The notes beneath the pieces were generated by a model. It was not told the DNA's origin and did no database searches. It saw nothing but the letters and a program-made list of their open reading frames with translations. From the NCBI GenBank assembly GCA_002779605.1, contig PEWE01000023.1, positions 28,645 through 65,887 on the forward strand: DNA of 37,243 bases. The letters are read 5' to 3'. This DNA is from Zetaproteobacteria bacterium CG06_land_8_20_14_3_00_59_53 (GTDB taxonomy: Bacteria; Pseudomonadota; Zetaproteobacteria; Mariprofundales; Mariprofundaceae). The position numbers were made by a program, and so were the translations under genes. Positions 16,381-26,201 of this stretch are shown here, in pieces. How positions within the stretch are numbered: the stretch's first letter is position 1; every line of letters starts with the position of its first letter.

Positions 16381-17034
16381 ATGCTGCGGAAAAACATACT
16401 GGCGCTGGATATCGCCTTAGGTCCGGCTGCCGCCTGCCTGTTGCGTCGCGATGGCAGCATCCTGACCGCCGGCGGGCAGGACGAACGTCCGCATTCGCAG
16501 GCCATCATGCCATTGCTCGAAGGACTGCTGAAGCGCGGCGGCATGCAATGGAACGATCTGGATATGCTGGCTGCCGGTATCGGTCCCGGCTCGTTCACCG
16601 GCCTGCGCATCGCCGCAGCAAGCATCGCCGGTATCAACAGCGGCCTGAATCTTCCCGTCATCGAGCTTTCCTCGCTGGCCATCAGTGCGCTGCAATGCGA
16701 GTCGGAGAAAGCGGTACATGTGATCGAAGATGCCCGTGCCGGTCTGGCCTATTGCGCCTGCTATCAGGGAAACAAAGCCCTCATGCAGGACTGCTGCATG
16801 AGCTGGGACGACATCGGACAGCTCGAACCGGAAGGCTATACAGCGCAACACACAGATAAAGAACGTCTGTCCGGCTGGCTCTACCTGCCGCCGTCCACAC
16901 CGCGTCCGGTCGCTATGTCGCGCTTGCTGCTTTCCACAGCCCGCGAGTTGAACGATATCGAATCGCTGCCGCGCGTCGCCACGCCGGCCTATCTCATCGC
17001 ATCCCAGGCGGAACGTCATGCCCCACAGAACTGA
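16381..17034 (+). CDS. tsaB: TsaB (YeaZ), tRNA t6A threonylcarbamoyltransferase complex subunit
   Basis: A 217-residue ASKHA-fold protein. TsaB pairs with TsaD and TsaE to transfer the threonylcarbamoyl group to A37 of ANN-decoding tRNAs, in the cytoplasm. Features seen are the N-terminal ILALDIALGPAAACLL strand-turn, HSQAIMPLLEGLL, and the core GIGPGSFTGLRIAAAS. TsaB is a pseudo-enzyme whose role is to scaffold TsaD. The ATG at 16381 follows the galU stop by 10 bases; the longer frame that starts within galU is not needed. It overlaps the next gene by 17 bases. tsaD and tsaE are not in the window. The C-terminal half is poorly conserved, as usual. Confidence 0.92.
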   Translation: MLRKNILALDIALGPAAACLLRRDGSILTAGGQDERPHSQAIMPLLEGLLKRGGMQWNDLDMLAAGIGPGSFTGLRIAAASIAGINSGLNLPVIELSSLAISALQCESEKAVHVIEDARAGLAYCACYQGNKALMQDCCMSWDDIGQLEPEGYTAQHTDKERLSGWLYLPPSTPRPVAMSRLLLSTARELNDIESLPRVATPAYLIASQAERHAPQN

Positions 17035-17518
17035 ATCCGGCCAGACCACACCCATTCGCGTTTTATTCGTTTGCCTCGGTAATATCTGCCGCTCGCCGTT
17101 GGCAGAGTACATCGTGCGCCAGCGCGCCATCGAGCGCGGCTTTTCCGGACGTTTCCATTTAGAATCCGCCGGCACCGGCGACTGGCATATCGGCAAGGGC
17201 GCCGACCGTCGCATGCAACAGACAGCCGCCGCTCACGATATCGATCTGGCCCCGCATCGTGCCAGTCAGATCACGCGCAGCCGCATCGGCCAGTGGGACT
17301 GGTTTATCGCCATGGACGCGACCAATCGCAGCGACCTGCTTTCCATGGGCGCCAATCCCGATCGCACCCTGATGATGCGCCAGTTCGAGCATGAAGGCCG
17401 GACAGCCGATGTGCCTGATCCGTATTACGGCGGCGAGGAAGGGTTTGAAGAGGTATTCCAGCTGTTAAGGGACAACGCCGATGCACTGATCGATCACCTC
17501 AACCGCATACACCAATAG
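17018..17518 (+). CDS. Low-molecular-weight protein-tyrosine phosphatase family protein
   Basis: A 166-residue cytoplasmic phosphatase of the LMW-PTP (Wzb/Etp/PtpA) family. The catalytic loop CLGNICRS starts at Cys19 and ends with Arg25 (the CX5R motif). The general-acid aspartate lies in VPDPYYGG (Asp134), and SAGTGDWHIGKGAD is also typical. Family members dephosphorylate tyrosine kinases of polysaccharide export or other phosphotyrosine proteins; one clade instead includes arsenate reductases, which have a different active-site context. The gene overlaps tsaB by 17 bases and ends before a hairpin terminator. The target is unknown, though galU three genes earlier hints at surface polysaccharide control. 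Confidence 0.92.
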   Translation: MPHRTESGQTTPIRVLFVCLGNICRSPLAEYIVRQRAIERGFSGRFHLESAGTGDWHIGKGADRRMQQTAAAHDIDLAPHRASQITRSRIGQWDWFIAMDATNRSDLLSMGANPDRTLMMRQFEHEGRTADVPDPYYGGEEGFEEVFQLLRDNADALIDHLNRIHQ

Positions 17519-17530
17519 CCTCGCGCGAAT

Positions 17531-17562
17531 AAAAAAAGCAGACCTTCAGGCCTGCTTTTTTT
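17531..17562. terminator. Bidirectional terminator between the phosphatase gene and rho
   Basis: AAAAAAAGCAG is followed by a short loop region and CTGC plus seven T residues. The A-run pairs with the T-run, and each strand ends in U's. It lies between convergent genes, so it probably serves both. Confidence 0.88.
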
Positions 17563-17599
17563 GTCTCTCAGGCGGAGCCACCCCCCGCCTCAATCATTT

Positions 17600-19396
17600 C
17601 TACTGATTCATCTTGTCGAAGAATTCGTCGTTGTTTTTGGTCAGCCCCAGCTTGTCGAGCAGGAACTCCATCGCATCGACGGTACCCATCGGCGAGAGAA
17701 TCTTACGCAGCACCCAGATCTTGTGCAGGATCTCGCGATCCACCAGCAATTCTTCCTTGCGGGTGCCGGACGGTGCGATATCGATGGCCGGGAACACACG
17801 CTTGTCCACCAGCTTGCGGCTCAGGTTGATTTCCATATTGCCGGTGCCCTTGAACTCTTCGAAGATCACCTCGTCCATCTTGCTGCCTGTATCCACCAGC
17901 GCGGTGGCGATGATGGTCAGCGAACCGCCACCCTCGATGTTACGGGCTGCACCGAAGAAACGCTTCGGACGATGCAGGGCATTGGAATCCACACCACCGG
18001 ACAGGATCTTGCCGGAGGACGGCACCACGGTGTTATAGGCACGGGCCAGACGGGTGATGGAATCGAGCAGGATGACCACATCGCGGCCATGCTCCACCTG
18101 ACGCTTGGCCTTTTCGATGACCATCTCGGCCACCTGAACATGGCGCTGTGCCGGCTCGTCGAAGGTCGAGGAGGTCACCTCGCCCTTCACCGAACGCTTC
18201 ATATCGGTCACTTCTTCCGGACGCTCGTCGATCAGCAGTACCATCAGCACGACATCCGGATGATTGGCCTCGATGGAGTGCGCGATGGACTGCATCATCA
18301 TGGTCTTGCCGGTACGCGGCGGAGCCACCAGCAGGGCGCGCTGGCCGCCACCGATGGGCGACACAATATCGATCACACGGCCGGTGATGTCCTTCGAGCC
18401 TTCGACTTCCATCCTCAGACCGCGATCCGGATACAGCGGTGTCAGGTTGTCGAACAACACCTTGGTCTTGGCGACGGCTGGGTCCTCGCCGTTGATCGAA
18501 TCGATATCCTTCAGTGCGAAATAACGCTCACCCTCGCGTGGCGCCTTGATCTCGCCAGCCACGGTATCACCCTTACGCAGCGAGAAGCGGCGCACAAGGT
18601 TCACCGAGACATACACATCGTCGGGACCAGCCAGATAGTTGGCTTCCTGCGAACGCAGGAATCCGTAGCCGTCGGGCAGGATTTCCAGCACACCCTCGCT
18701 GTACAGGATGCCGCTGCGCTGTGCATGCGCCTTGAGGATGGCGAACACCTGCTCGGCCTTGCGCAGGCCGGCGGCATTTTCGACACCGAGGGATTCGCCC
18801 AGCTGCAACAGCGCCTGCGGCGCCATCTGGGTGACCTCGCGCAGATTCATCAACACGCCCTTGGCTTCATCCGAGATCGGCGCATCGCTGCGCTCGTTGC
18901 GACGCTTCGAGCCGCGATTCTGGTTGTCTCTGTTCTGGTTGTCTCTGTTCTGGTTGTCTCTGTTCTGGTTGTCTCTGTTCTGGTTATCGCGGTTCGGATT
19001 GTTGTCGCGGTTCTGGTTGTTGTCCCTGTTCTGATTGTCGCGGTTCTCGTTCCCCTTTCGCCGTCCACGGCCAGCCTGACTGTTGCGACGCGGCTGATCG
19101 TCGGAACGCGGCTGCTCATCCTGACGGAACTGCTCATCCCCGCGCGGCTGCTCGTCTGCCTGCGCCGAAGCATTATCGCGCGGCTGTTCCTCATCCCCGC
19201 CGGAATACGGCGCCGGCTGCACCTCGACCTCGGCAGGCTTGCGGGTCTCGCCCGACTCGACCTCCACCACCTTGCGGCGCCGGGTACGTTTCACCGGTTT
19301 ATCAGCAACAGATTTCTCTGCAGCGGGCATATCAGCGGCAACGGTTTGGCTTTCGACTTTATCGGCAACAACTACATCAGAATCGTGGGATGACAC
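17600..19396 (-). CDS. rho: Transcription termination factor Rho with long disordered N-terminus
   Basis: A 598-residue Rho; E. coli Rho has 419, so about 180 residues are extra, all at the N-terminus. Residues 1-110 are charged, rich in Glu, Lys, Arg and Gln. Residues about 116-161 are a tandem array of NRDNQ-type units; then a standard Rho core begins. The core shows [13 protein letters not shown] (RNA-binding OB fold), GPDDVYVS, the P-loop APPRTGKT (about 360), [25 protein letters not shown] and [19 protein letters not shown]. The start is a GTG with GGAG about ten bases upstream. Long N-terminal tails that bind RNA or form condensates are known in some Rho proteins; this tail could do so, which is inference. 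It lies downstream of odhB but behind a terminator, so it is separately transcribed. Confidence 0.96.
   Translation of the reverse strand: MSSHDSDVVVADKVESQTVAADMPAAEKSVADKPVKRTRRRKVVEVESGETRKPAEVEVQPAPYSGGDEEQPRDNASAQADEQPRGDEQFRQDEQPRSDDQPRRNSQAGRGRRKGNENRDNQNRDNNQNRDNNPNRDNQNRDNQNRDNQNRDNQNRDNQNRGSKRRNERSDAPISDEAKGVLMNLREVTQMAPQALLQLGESLGVENAAGLRKAEQVFAILKAHAQRSGILYSEGVLEILPDGYGFLRSQEANYLAGPDDVYVSVNLVRRFSLRKGDTVAGEIKAPREGERYFALKDIDSINGEDPAVAKTKVLFDNLTPLYPDRGLRMEVEGSKDITGRVIDIVSPIGGGQRALLVAPPRTGKTMMMQSIAHSIEANHPDVVLMVLLIDERPEEVTDMKRSVKGEVTSSTFDEPAQRHVQVAEMVIEKAKRQVEHGRDVVILLDSITRLARAYNTVVPSSGKILSGGVDSNALHRPKRFFGAARNIEGGGSLTIIATALVDTGSKMDEVIFEEFKGTGNMEINLSRKLVDKRVFPAIDIAPSGTRKEELLVDREILHKIWVLRKILSPMGTVDAMEFLLDKLGLTKNNDEFFDKMNQ
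18918..18987. repeat. 15-base tandem repeat inside rho
   Basis: Four perfect head-to-tail copies of TTCTGGTTGTCTCTG (plus strand) run from 18918 to 18977, followed by a diverging copy; degenerate units continue to about 19055. On the coding strand they encode NRDNQ units. Being a multiple of three, copy number can change without breaking rho. Confidence 0.92.
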
Positions 19397-19526
19397 TATA
19401 TGGGTACTCCGGAAGTTTATAACCGCATGGGGACATCACTGCGGCGGTACAATCAATGGGGTGGTTAAAAAAAGAGTGCCTGAATTCGGCAACGAGGGCA
19501 TTGCTACGCCCCGCAATTCATCATGT

Positions 19527-19564
19527 CAAGAAAAGCCGCCCGACCGCGCATCGGCACGGGCGGC
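19527..19564 (-). terminator. Rho-independent terminator after odhB
   Basis: On the minus strand an 8-base GCCGCCCG/CGGGCGGC stem (19557-19564 with 19535-19542) is followed by TTTTCTT. It starts six bases after the odhB stop, ending the odhA-odhB transcript before rho. Confidence 0.88.
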
Positions 19565-19570
19565 AGTATT

Positions 19571-20668
19571 TTACAAATCCAGCAGCACGCGCCCCGGATA
19601 CTCCATGACTTCCTTCACCGTGGTCAGAAACTGCACGGCATCACGCCCGTCCACGATGCGATGATCGTAGGACAGCGCGATATACATCATCGGCCGGATC
19701 ACCACCTGCCCGTTCTCGGCCACCGGCCGCTGCTGGATGGCATGCATACCGAGGATCGCGCTCTGCGGCGGATTGAGGATCGGGGTGGAGAGCAGCGAGC
19801 CGAACACGCCGCCGTTGGTGATGGAAAAGGTTCCTCCCTTCAGATCTCCCGGCTGCAGGGTTCCGCTCCTGGCTTTCTCGGCAAAGCCGGCGATCGCGTT
19901 TTCGATCCCGGCCATACTCAGACCGCCCGCATCGCGCAACACAGGCACCACCAGCCCCTTCTCCGTGGATACCGCGATACCGATATCCTGATAATTACGA
20001 TAGATGATCTCCTCGCCCTCGACACAGGCATTGACCACCGGGAAGCGGCGCAGACCCTCCACGCACGCCTTCACAAAAAACGACATGAATCCGAGATTGG
20101 CCCCGTGGCGCTCCTTGAAGGCATCGCGATAGCGGCTGCGCAGACCCATCACCGGCTGCATATTCACCTCGTTGAAGGTGGTCAGGATGGCGGCTGTGCT
20201 CTGCGCCTCCTTGAGCCTGCGGGCGATGGTCTTACGCAAGGCACTCATCGGCACACGCTGTTCGCTGCGGCCCTCGGCCGGTGGCACATCGGCAACCGGC
20301 TTCGTAGTTTCCGGTTTCGCTTCAATCTTTACAGGTTCCGCCGCTTTCGCCTTGACCGGTTCGACAACAGCCACCGGGGCATCAGCCTTTTTCGCAACCG
20401 CCGCCGGCTTGCGTGGCTGTCTCACCGCCTCGCCTGCCTCGATCAGGCCGATCACTTCGCCGGGCGCAACCATATCGCCATCGCGCTTGCGCACCTCGGT
20501 CAGGGTGCCGGATGCCGTGGCCGTGACCTCCATGGTGATCTTGTCGCTCTCGATTTCAGCCAGCACATCGTCCTCGACCACGGTGTCGCCAACATGCTTC
20601 TGCCAGGCCACCAGCGTCGCCTCGGATTCGGATTCGCCCAGACTGGGCACCTTGATGTCAATATTCAC
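19571..20668 (-). CDS. odhB: Dihydrolipoyllysine succinyltransferase (E2 of 2-oxoglutarate dehydrogenase)
   Basis: The E2 core of the 2-oxoglutarate dehydrogenase complex moves the succinyl group from E1 to CoA in the TCA cycle. The protein has 365 residues. An N-terminal lipoyl domain (about 2-78) carries the modified lysine at Lys43 in [10 protein letters not shown] Pro/Ala/Lys/Glu-rich linker (about 81-135) is followed by the catalytic domain (about 137-365), which ends with SYDHRIVDG, including catalytic His336 and Asp340. The usual peripheral subunit-binding domain (PAARK..GTG..GRV.KEDV pattern) between linker and core is absent; typical bacterial E2o proteins have about 400 residues. 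GTG start with GGAGAGG seven bases upstream. It follows odhA by 19 bases. The lpd (E3) gene is elsewhere. Confidence 0.95.
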   Translation of the reverse strand: MNIDIKVPSLGESESEATLVAWQKHVGDTVVEDDVLAEIESDKITMEVTATASGTLTEVRKRDGDMVAPGEVIGLIEAGEAVRQPRKPAAVAKKADAPVAVVEPVKAKAAEPVKIEAKPETTKPVADVPPAEGRSEQRVPMSALRKTIARRLKEAQSTAAILTTFNEVNMQPVMGLRSRYRDAFKERHGANLGFMSFFVKACVEGLRRFPVVNACVEGEEIIYRNYQDIGIAVSTEKGLVVPVLRDAGGLSMAGIENAIAGFAEKARSGTLQPGDLKGGTFSITNGGVFGSLLSTPILNPPQSAILGMHAIQQRPVAENGQVVIRPMMYIALSYDHRIVDGRDAVQFLTTVKEVMEYPGRVLLDL

Positions 20669-20687
20669 GCAACAACCTCTCCATCGC

Positions 20688-23546
20688 TCACGGTATCATG
20701 CCGTCAATCGTTTTACTCAGCGCCACATCCACCAACGCCTTCTGCTGCTCCAGATGCCGCTTCATCGAGCCTACCGCAGGCGCCGCAGCAGCAGCACGTG
20801 CCAGATGCAACAATTCCATGCCTTCACTCAGGCAACGGCGCAGGCAGTGGTGAATCTGGAACCATGCGCCCTGATTCTCCGGCTCTTCCTGTACCCAGAG
20901 CATCTCTTTGGCGGCGAAGAACCATGCCACCTGCCCCTTCAATTCGTCGTAGGGGAAGCGATACAACTGCTCCAGACGCACAATGGCCACATCGGTGATA
21001 TTGCGTGCGCGCCGTTCGGCCAGCAGGTCGTAATACACCTTGCCGGAGCATACGATCAGGCGGCGCACATTCGGCGTGTCCAACTGATCGATCTCCGGCA
21101 GCAGCGGCTGGAAGCGTCCATTGGCCAGTTCATCCGCCGTCGAGTAGGACAACTTCTGACGCAGCATGCTTTTCGGGGCCATGAAGATCAGCGGCTTGCG
21201 CGTGCGGATCAGCGACTGGCGGCGCAACAGATGGAACAACTGCGCCGGCGTGGTCGGGCAGACCACCTGGATATTGGATTCCGCACACAACTGCAGAAAG
21301 CGCTCCAGCCTTGCCGAAGAATGTTCCGCGCCCTGTCCCTCATAGCCATGCGGCAGCCACAACACCAGCCCGCTCATGCGTGCCCACTTGGATTCCCCGG
21401 CGGCGATGAACTGGTCGATCACCACCTGTGCACCGTTCACGAAATCGCCGTACTGTGCTTCCCAGATGACCAGCGCACGCGGTTCGGAAAGCGAATAGCC
21501 GTATTCAAAGCCCAGCACCGCCTCCTCGGAAAGCATGCTGTCCACAGCCATGAAATGGGACATATCGCCGTTTTCCACCTGCCTGAGCGGCACGAGTTTC
21601 CTGCCCGTGACATGATCGTAAACCACGGCATGGCGATGGAAGAAGGTGCCGCGACCGGAATCCTGTCCGGAAATGCGTACCCAGCCGCCTTCATCAAGCA
21701 GCGTGGCATAGGCCATGGTCTCGGCACAGCCCCAATCGACCGGCTCGTTGCCGTCCAACATCTGCACGCGCGATTCATAAATCTTCGCCACCTTGGGATG
21801 CAGCGTGAAATCTTCCGGGACACCATGCGCGACGCGCACCAGACGACTGAGGTCTTCACGGCTCACGGCGGTATCCGGCTCCGCGGCATCGCGATGCTGA
21901 AAGCCCTGCCAGCGTCCCGAAAGGCTGTTGTGCCGCTCGGGCGGCCGGCGATTCGGATTGCGCCGCACCTCTTCAAGGTTGGTGCGGTATTCCTGCACCA
22001 TCGCCTCGGCATCGATCTCGCTGATCACACCATCGGTGACCAGACGCTGGCGGTACAACTCGTGCACCTGCGGATGTGCATCCACCTTGCGGTACATCAC
22101 CGGCTGGGTGACGGTCGGCTCATCGGCCTCGTTATGGCCGTGCCTGCGGTAGCAGATCATGTCGATGACCACATCGGACTTGAACTTGTAGCGATATTCC
22201 ATGGCGATCTGCGCCACCAGCACCACCGCCTCCGGGTCGTCGCCGTTCACATGCAGGATCGGTGCCTGCACCATCTTGGCGATATCGGTGCAATACAGCG
22301 TGGAGCGTGCATCGAAGGGATTGGTCGTGAAACCGATCTGGTTGTTCACCACCACATGGATCGTGCCGCCGGTACGGAACCCGCTGAGCTTGGAAAGATT
22401 CAGCGATTCGGCCACCACACCCTGCCCGGCAAAGGCGGCGTCGCCGTGCACCAGTACGGCCAGCACCTGACGGCGCAGATCGTCGCCACGCCGTCGCTGC
22501 CGGGCACGCACACCTCCCAGCACCACGGGGGTGATGATCTCCAGATGCGAGGGATTGAAGGCCAGCGACAGATGCACCGTGCCGCCGGGAGTGGTGACAT
22601 CGGAGGAGAATCCAAGGTGATATTTCACATCACCGGAACGCGCATCGGCATCGACGTATTGCACGCCCTCGAATTCGGCAAAGATATCAGCCAGCGACTT
22701 ACCCAGCAGATTGGCCAGCACATTCAGCCGGCCACGATGCGCCATGCCGAGAATGATCTCCTTGGCACCCTTGCAGCCGCCGTGATGCACCAGCATGTTG
22801 AGCAGCGGGATCAGACTCTCGCCGCCCTCCAGCGAAAAACGCTTCTGTCCGGCATAGCGAGTGTGCAGAAAGTGCTCGAACTCGCCGGCCTGCATCACCT
22901 TGCGGAATATCTGCACGCGTATCTCGTTGGCGAAATCCGGGGTGGAGCGGACGCTTTCCAGACGCTCCTGCAACCAGTGCTTCTGTGCCGAATCGCTGAT
23001 ATAGAGAAATTCGGGGCCGATCTTGCCGCTGTAGCTGCGCCGCAGGATTTCCATGATCTCGCGCAAAGGCAGCTTTCCCGGACCGACCAGATCACCGGTC
23101 GGAAAGACCTTATCCATATCGGCGTCGGATAGACCGTAATAGCGCGGTTCGAGCTCGGGACTTGGCGGCGGCGGGTTCAGATGCAGGGGATCGAGATCGG
23201 CATGCAGATGCCCGTGCACCCGGTAGCCGTGGATCAGATACAGGGCACGTGAGGGATATTCCACTTCATCCGCATCCCGCGGCGCCTGCCGCGCAGGGCT
23301 TACCTGCCGGACGGACTCCCGTGTTAAACGCTGCTCGACATCACGCCGGGAAACGTCCCTGCCGTCCTGCATGGCACGGAAACGCTCAGCCCAAATTGCA
23401 GGTACGGCATCGGGTTGCCGCAGGAAGTCCTCATACAGCGACTCCACCCAGGCGGCATTCACACCACCGAGGTCGGCATCCATTTCCAGCGCATCCCGCC
23501 TGTCGGGGAAGGGGAGAATCTGACCACCCTGCTCGGGTTCCTGCAT
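20688..23546 (-). CDS. odhA: 2-oxoglutarate dehydrogenase E1 component
   Basis: The thiamine-diphosphate-dependent E1 oxidatively decarboxylates 2-oxoglutarate and succinylates the lipoyl group of E2. Length is about 952 residues, close to the family norm (930-950). Typical blocks are [18 protein letters not shown] near the N-terminus, [41 protein letters not shown] for TPP/Mg binding, [13 protein letters not shown], and [15 protein letters not shown]. The frame is open to a TTG at 23576; I prefer the ATG at 23546. It is first in a two-gene operon with odhB. A run of about 27 extra residues precedes the conserved start block. A 986-residue open frame on the opposite strand is a composition artefact. 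Confidence 0.96.
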   Translation of the reverse strand: MQEPEQGGQILPFPDRRDALEMDADLGGVNAAWVESLYEDFLRQPDAVPAIWAERFRAMQDGRDVSRRDVEQRLTRESVRQVSPARQAPRDADEVEYPSRALYLIHGYRVHGHLHADLDPLHLNPPPPSPELEPRYYGLSDADMDKVFPTGDLVGPGKLPLREIMEILRRSYSGKIGPEFLYISDSAQKHWLQERLESVRSTPDFANEIRVQIFRKVMQAGEFEHFLHTRYAGQKRFSLEGGESLIPLLNMLVHHGGCKGAKEIILGMAHRGRLNVLANLLGKSLADIFAEFEGVQYVDADARSGDVKYHLGFSSDVTTPGGTVHLSLAFNPSHLEIITPVVLGGVRARQRRRGDDLRRQVLAVLVHGDAAFAGQGVVAESLNLSKLSGFRTGGTIHVVVNNQIGFTTNPFDARSTLYCTDIAKMVQAPILHVNGDDPEAVVLVAQIAMEYRYKFKSDVVIDMICYRRHGHNEADEPTVTQPVMYRKVDAHPQVHELYRQRLVTDGVISEIDAEAMVQEYRTNLEEVRRNPNRRPPERHNSLSGRWQGFQHRDAAEPDTAVSREDLSRLVRVAHGVPEDFTLHPKVAKIYESRVQMLDGNEPVDWGCAETMAYATLLDEGGWVRISGQDSGRGTFFHRHAVVYDHVTGRKLVPLRQVENGDMSHFMAVDSMLSEEAVLGFEYGYSLSEPRALVIWEAQYGDFVNGAQVVIDQFIAAGESKWARMSGLVLWLPHGYEGQGAEHSSARLERFLQLCAESNIQVVCPTTPAQLFHLLRRQSLIRTRKPLIFMAPKSMLRQKLSYSTADELANGRFQPLLPEIDQLDTPNVRRLIVCSGKVYYDLLAERRARNITDVAIVRLEQLYRFPYDELKGQVAWFFAAKEMLWVQEEPENQGAWFQIHHCLRRCLSEGMELLHLARAAAAAPAVGSMKRHLEQQKALVDVALSKTIDGMIP

Positions 23547-23624
23547 CCGGCTGCTCACGGAAGCTTTATAGCGCAACCATCTGCAAAAGGCGAGAAGCAG
23601 AGACGTTGATGCGCATGCGCAGCC

Positions 23625-24428
23625 TTATTGCCATGGCCAGCGCAGCGTCCAGTCATGCCCGAAGCGCATCCGGTACCAGGCGATCCCGATGTATTCATGC
23701 AGGGCGAGAGACGAATCGGCCAGCACGCCTGCATCCGGAACAAGACCGCGCACATCGAACGCCCTCTGTGACGTCAGGTAATCCACAGGCGCCGGAATCA
23801 CGCTGAACCCCTGCTGCTCGAAACACCAGCGTGAACGGGGCATATGCCAGGCATTGGTCACCAGCACCACGCGCGATACACCCCGATCCTGCAGCAGGCG
23901 ATGCAAGCTGACAGCATTTTCCCATGTGTTGGTGGACATCTGCTCGGCGAACGCCGATCCGGCAGGTACACCGAACTGCAACAGCCGGCGCACCATGATG
24001 GCCCCCTCCGACTCTCCCTCCTGCCTCAATACCCTGCCGCCAGTGGCATAGACCGGAAGATCTGTCTTTATCGCCAGTTCCGCAGCATAGATGGTGCGCA
24101 GCATCGCAGCATGCGGCAGATCGTCGGCGCCGGCGTACTCAGGTGCCGCCTCCCGCACACCGCCGCCAAGCAACACGATCGCCGTACCGGCAGATTGCTC
24201 GCGCAGGTCCGCGACAGCTTGTGCACCGAGGGGGGGCGATGAAAGCTCCAGCGGCCGGATAAGCGCATCGCGCACCGGAATCGTGGAGAGCAGCCACAAT
24301 GCCGCCAGAGATGTCAGCAGAAGCGCCCTTCCCCACCAGCATCTGCGGGCCAGCAGACCGACGATCGCGAGCATGAGAATGCTTCCCGGAGGCAGTAACA
24401 ACTGCCCGGCAAGCTTGCCGATCAGCAT
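23625..24428 (-). CDS. YdcF/ElyC-family membrane protein (DUF218)
   Basis: A protein of 267 residues from the ATG at 24428; a TTG three codons earlier is possible. Two N-terminal membrane helices (about 8-25 and 33-50) are followed by a DUF218 domain. Signatures are AIVLLGGGVRE, LPVYATGGRV, STNTWENAV and VLVTNAWHMPRSRWCF. E. coli ElyC (YcbC) and SanA are relatives with roles in envelope integrity; a broad S-adenosylmethionine-binding role has been shown for YdcF. The gene starts five bases after the cstA stop, so both are on one transcript. The meaning of that pairing is unclear; the substrate is unknown. Confidence 0.88.
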   Translation of the reverse strand: MLIGKLAGQLLLPPGSILMLAIVGLLARRCWWGRALLLTSLAALWLLSTIPVRDALIRPLELSSPPLGAQAVADLREQSAGTAIVLLGGGVREAAPEYAGADDLPHAAMLRTIYAAELAIKTDLPVYATGGRVLRQEGESEGAIMVRRLLQFGVPAGSAFAEQMSTNTWENAVSLHRLLQDRGVSRVVLVTNAWHMPRSRWCFEQQGFSVIPAPVDYLTSQRAFDVRGLVPDAGVLADSSLALHEYIGIAWYRMRFGHDWTLRWPWQ

Positions 24429-24433
24429 CTCAT

Positions 24434-26170
24434 TCAACCGCCGCCTTCCGACATGCTATGCTCATCCGACCGGCTGTGTCCGGCGCGCACACGCATCACC
24501 ACCAGCACCCCCTCGAGCAATACCCACAACGCCAGCAGCAGGATCGCCCCGCCGACGATGGCAACAGTCCATTGTGCCTTGCCGACAGCCTCGCTCACGC
24601 CCATCAGCATGCCGGCAATGGTCGTGGAGAGCACCAGAAACATGGGTAAAAGGGTGTAGAGAATCGGCTTGCGCCTGCGATACAGATAGATGGTCACAGT
24701 GAGTAAGGTGAGACCTGCCAGAATCTGGTTGGTGGTGCCGAACAGGGTCCACAGGAACAGGCCCGCCGGCTTGCCGTCCACCTTGAAGAAGGCGAAGAAC
24801 CCGATGGCGGACACGGCCAGAAAGGTCGCCAGATAGCGGTTGCCCAGTATCCTGATGCCCAGCGTCTGGCCTATTTCCTCGATATTGAAACGCAGCAGTC
24901 GCGCACCGGTATCCACACTGGTCATGGCGAAACCGACCACCACCACACTGATAAAAGCGGCTGCAAAATCCAGCGGCACGCCTAGCTGGTGGATGAAGTT
25001 GGCATTGCCCTGAATGAACACGCCGAGCTTCTGATGCAGACCGACCGCTTTGTCCCATGAGCCGTAGAAACTCTCCCAGTCGGCGCGCGTGGCAAAGGCC
25101 CCTGCCGTGGTGGCCAGCACGGCCAGCAGCGCCAGCAGCGACTCGCCGATCATGCCGCCGTAACCAATGAACGGGGCATCGGACTCGAGATCCAGCTGCT
25201 TGGAGGTAGTGCCGGATGCCACCAGCCCGTGAAACCCGGATACAGCACCGCAGGCGATGACGATGAACAGGAAGGGAAGCAGCGGCGGAGCACCCACCGG
25301 ATGCGGATTGATGGCCGGTGCAGCCCAATCGGGTGAGAGGATGAAAAACCCTATCAGCATCGAGAAAATGGCCAGATACAGCAGCAGGGAATTGAGGAAA
25401 TCACGCGGTTGCAACAACAACCAGACCGGCAGCACACTGGCGCAGAACGCATAGACCAGCAGGCTCCATGTCCAGGTACCGGCGGACACACCGGTGACAG
25501 GCATGCTCAAGCCCCACCATGTGGTGAGCAACATCAGCACGAAACCAGCTGCGATCATCGGCCACATCGGCATATTTCGTTTGTACACCAGATAGCCGAT
25601 CACCATGGCGATCAGCATCAGCGAGTAGGTGGGGAATACCGCTTCCGGATGCGCCGTGACCGGGATATGCGCCGCATCGGGAGCCGAGAACAAACCGGAG
25701 ATAACCAGCACGAACACACCCATGGCCAGTGCCACAAGGAAGAAAATAACCAGCAGGAAAAGCAGCCGGGTACGCGGACTGATCACATCGCGGGCGATCG
25801 TCCCGACACTCTGACCCTTATGCCGCGAAGACAGCACCAGCGCCGAGAAATCATGTACCGCACCGATCATCAGGGTTCCGAAGACCACCCAGCAAAGCGC
25901 CGGCACCCAGCCCCAGATCACGGCGATGGCAGGCCCGAGCATCGGCGCCAGTCCGGCGATGGAAGCATAATGGTGTCCGAACAGGATGAAGCGGTTGGTG
26001 GGCACGAAATCCACATCGTCGCGCAGGGTGTGCGCCGGCGTGGGCAAATCGTCGTTCAGTTCGAATACCCGGCGCGCCAGTACCCGTTTGGCATAAAAAC
26101 GGTAAAACACCACATACAGGCTCAACACCAGTATCGCCATCACTACAGGTGACATCATTCCTCCGTGCAT
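24434..26170 (-). CDS. cstA: CstA-family carbon starvation / peptide or pyruvate transporter
   Basis: A 578-residue inner-membrane protein with many hydrophobic segments. CstA-family proteins import peptides or pyruvate; E. coli CstA is induced on carbon starvation and BtsT/YjiY takes up pyruvate. Family blocks are TNRFILFGHHYASIAGLAPMLG-like sequence near residues 55-80, VHDFSALVLSSRHKGQSVG, CGAVSGFHGLVASGTTSKQL and FAMTSVDTGARLLRF. The ATG at 26170 is first in frame; the sequence GGAGGA just before a second ATG pair (26158/26155) could set a shorter start. It is divergent from a parvulin lipoprotein by 31 bases, so the promoters overlap. Substrate cannot be told from sequence alone. Confidence 0.93.
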   Translation of the reverse strand: MHGGMMSPVVMAILVLSLYVVFYRFYAKRVLARRVFELNDDLPTPAHTLRDDVDFVPTNRFILFGHHYASIAGLAPMLGPAIAVIWGWVPALCWVVFGTLMIGAVHDFSALVLSSRHKGQSVGTIARDVISPRTRLLFLLVIFFLVALAMGVFVLVISGLFSAPDAAHIPVTAHPEAVFPTYSLMLIAMVIGYLVYKRNMPMWPMIAAGFVLMLLTTWWGLSMPVTGVSAGTWTWSLLVYAFCASVLPVWLLLQPRDFLNSLLLYLAIFSMLIGFFILSPDWAAPAINPHPVGAPPLLPFLFIVIACGAVSGFHGLVASGTTSKQLDLESDAPFIGYGGMIGESLLALLAVLATTAGAFATRADWESFYGSWDKAVGLHQKLGVFIQGNANFIHQLGVPLDFAAAFISVVVVGFAMTSVDTGARLLRFNIEEIGQTLGIRILGNRYLATFLAVSAIGFFAFFKVDGKPAGLFLWTLFGTTNQILAGLTLLTVTIYLYRRRKPILYTLLPMFLVLSTTIAGMLMGVSEAVGKAQWTVAIVGGAILLLALWVLLEGVLVVMRVRAGHSRSDEHSMSEGGG

Positions 26171-26201
26171 ACTCCGGATTTGCGCGCTACGCTCACTGCT
26201 T

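Noticed and set aside
18918-19055. CRISPR-like array
   Set aside because: The 15-base units are head to tail with no spacers and lie inside a coding frame.
17561-19393. 610-codon open frame antisense to rho, with a hydrophobic VLVVS-type repeat
   Set aside because: It is the shadow of the rho tandem repeat read on the other strand and has no signal or family feature.
20172-23132. 986-codon open frame on the plus strand across odhB and odhA
   Set aside because: Both real genes on the minus strand have strong family motifs throughout; the antisense frame is His/Arg/Gln-rich with no domain, a product of GC-rich codon use.
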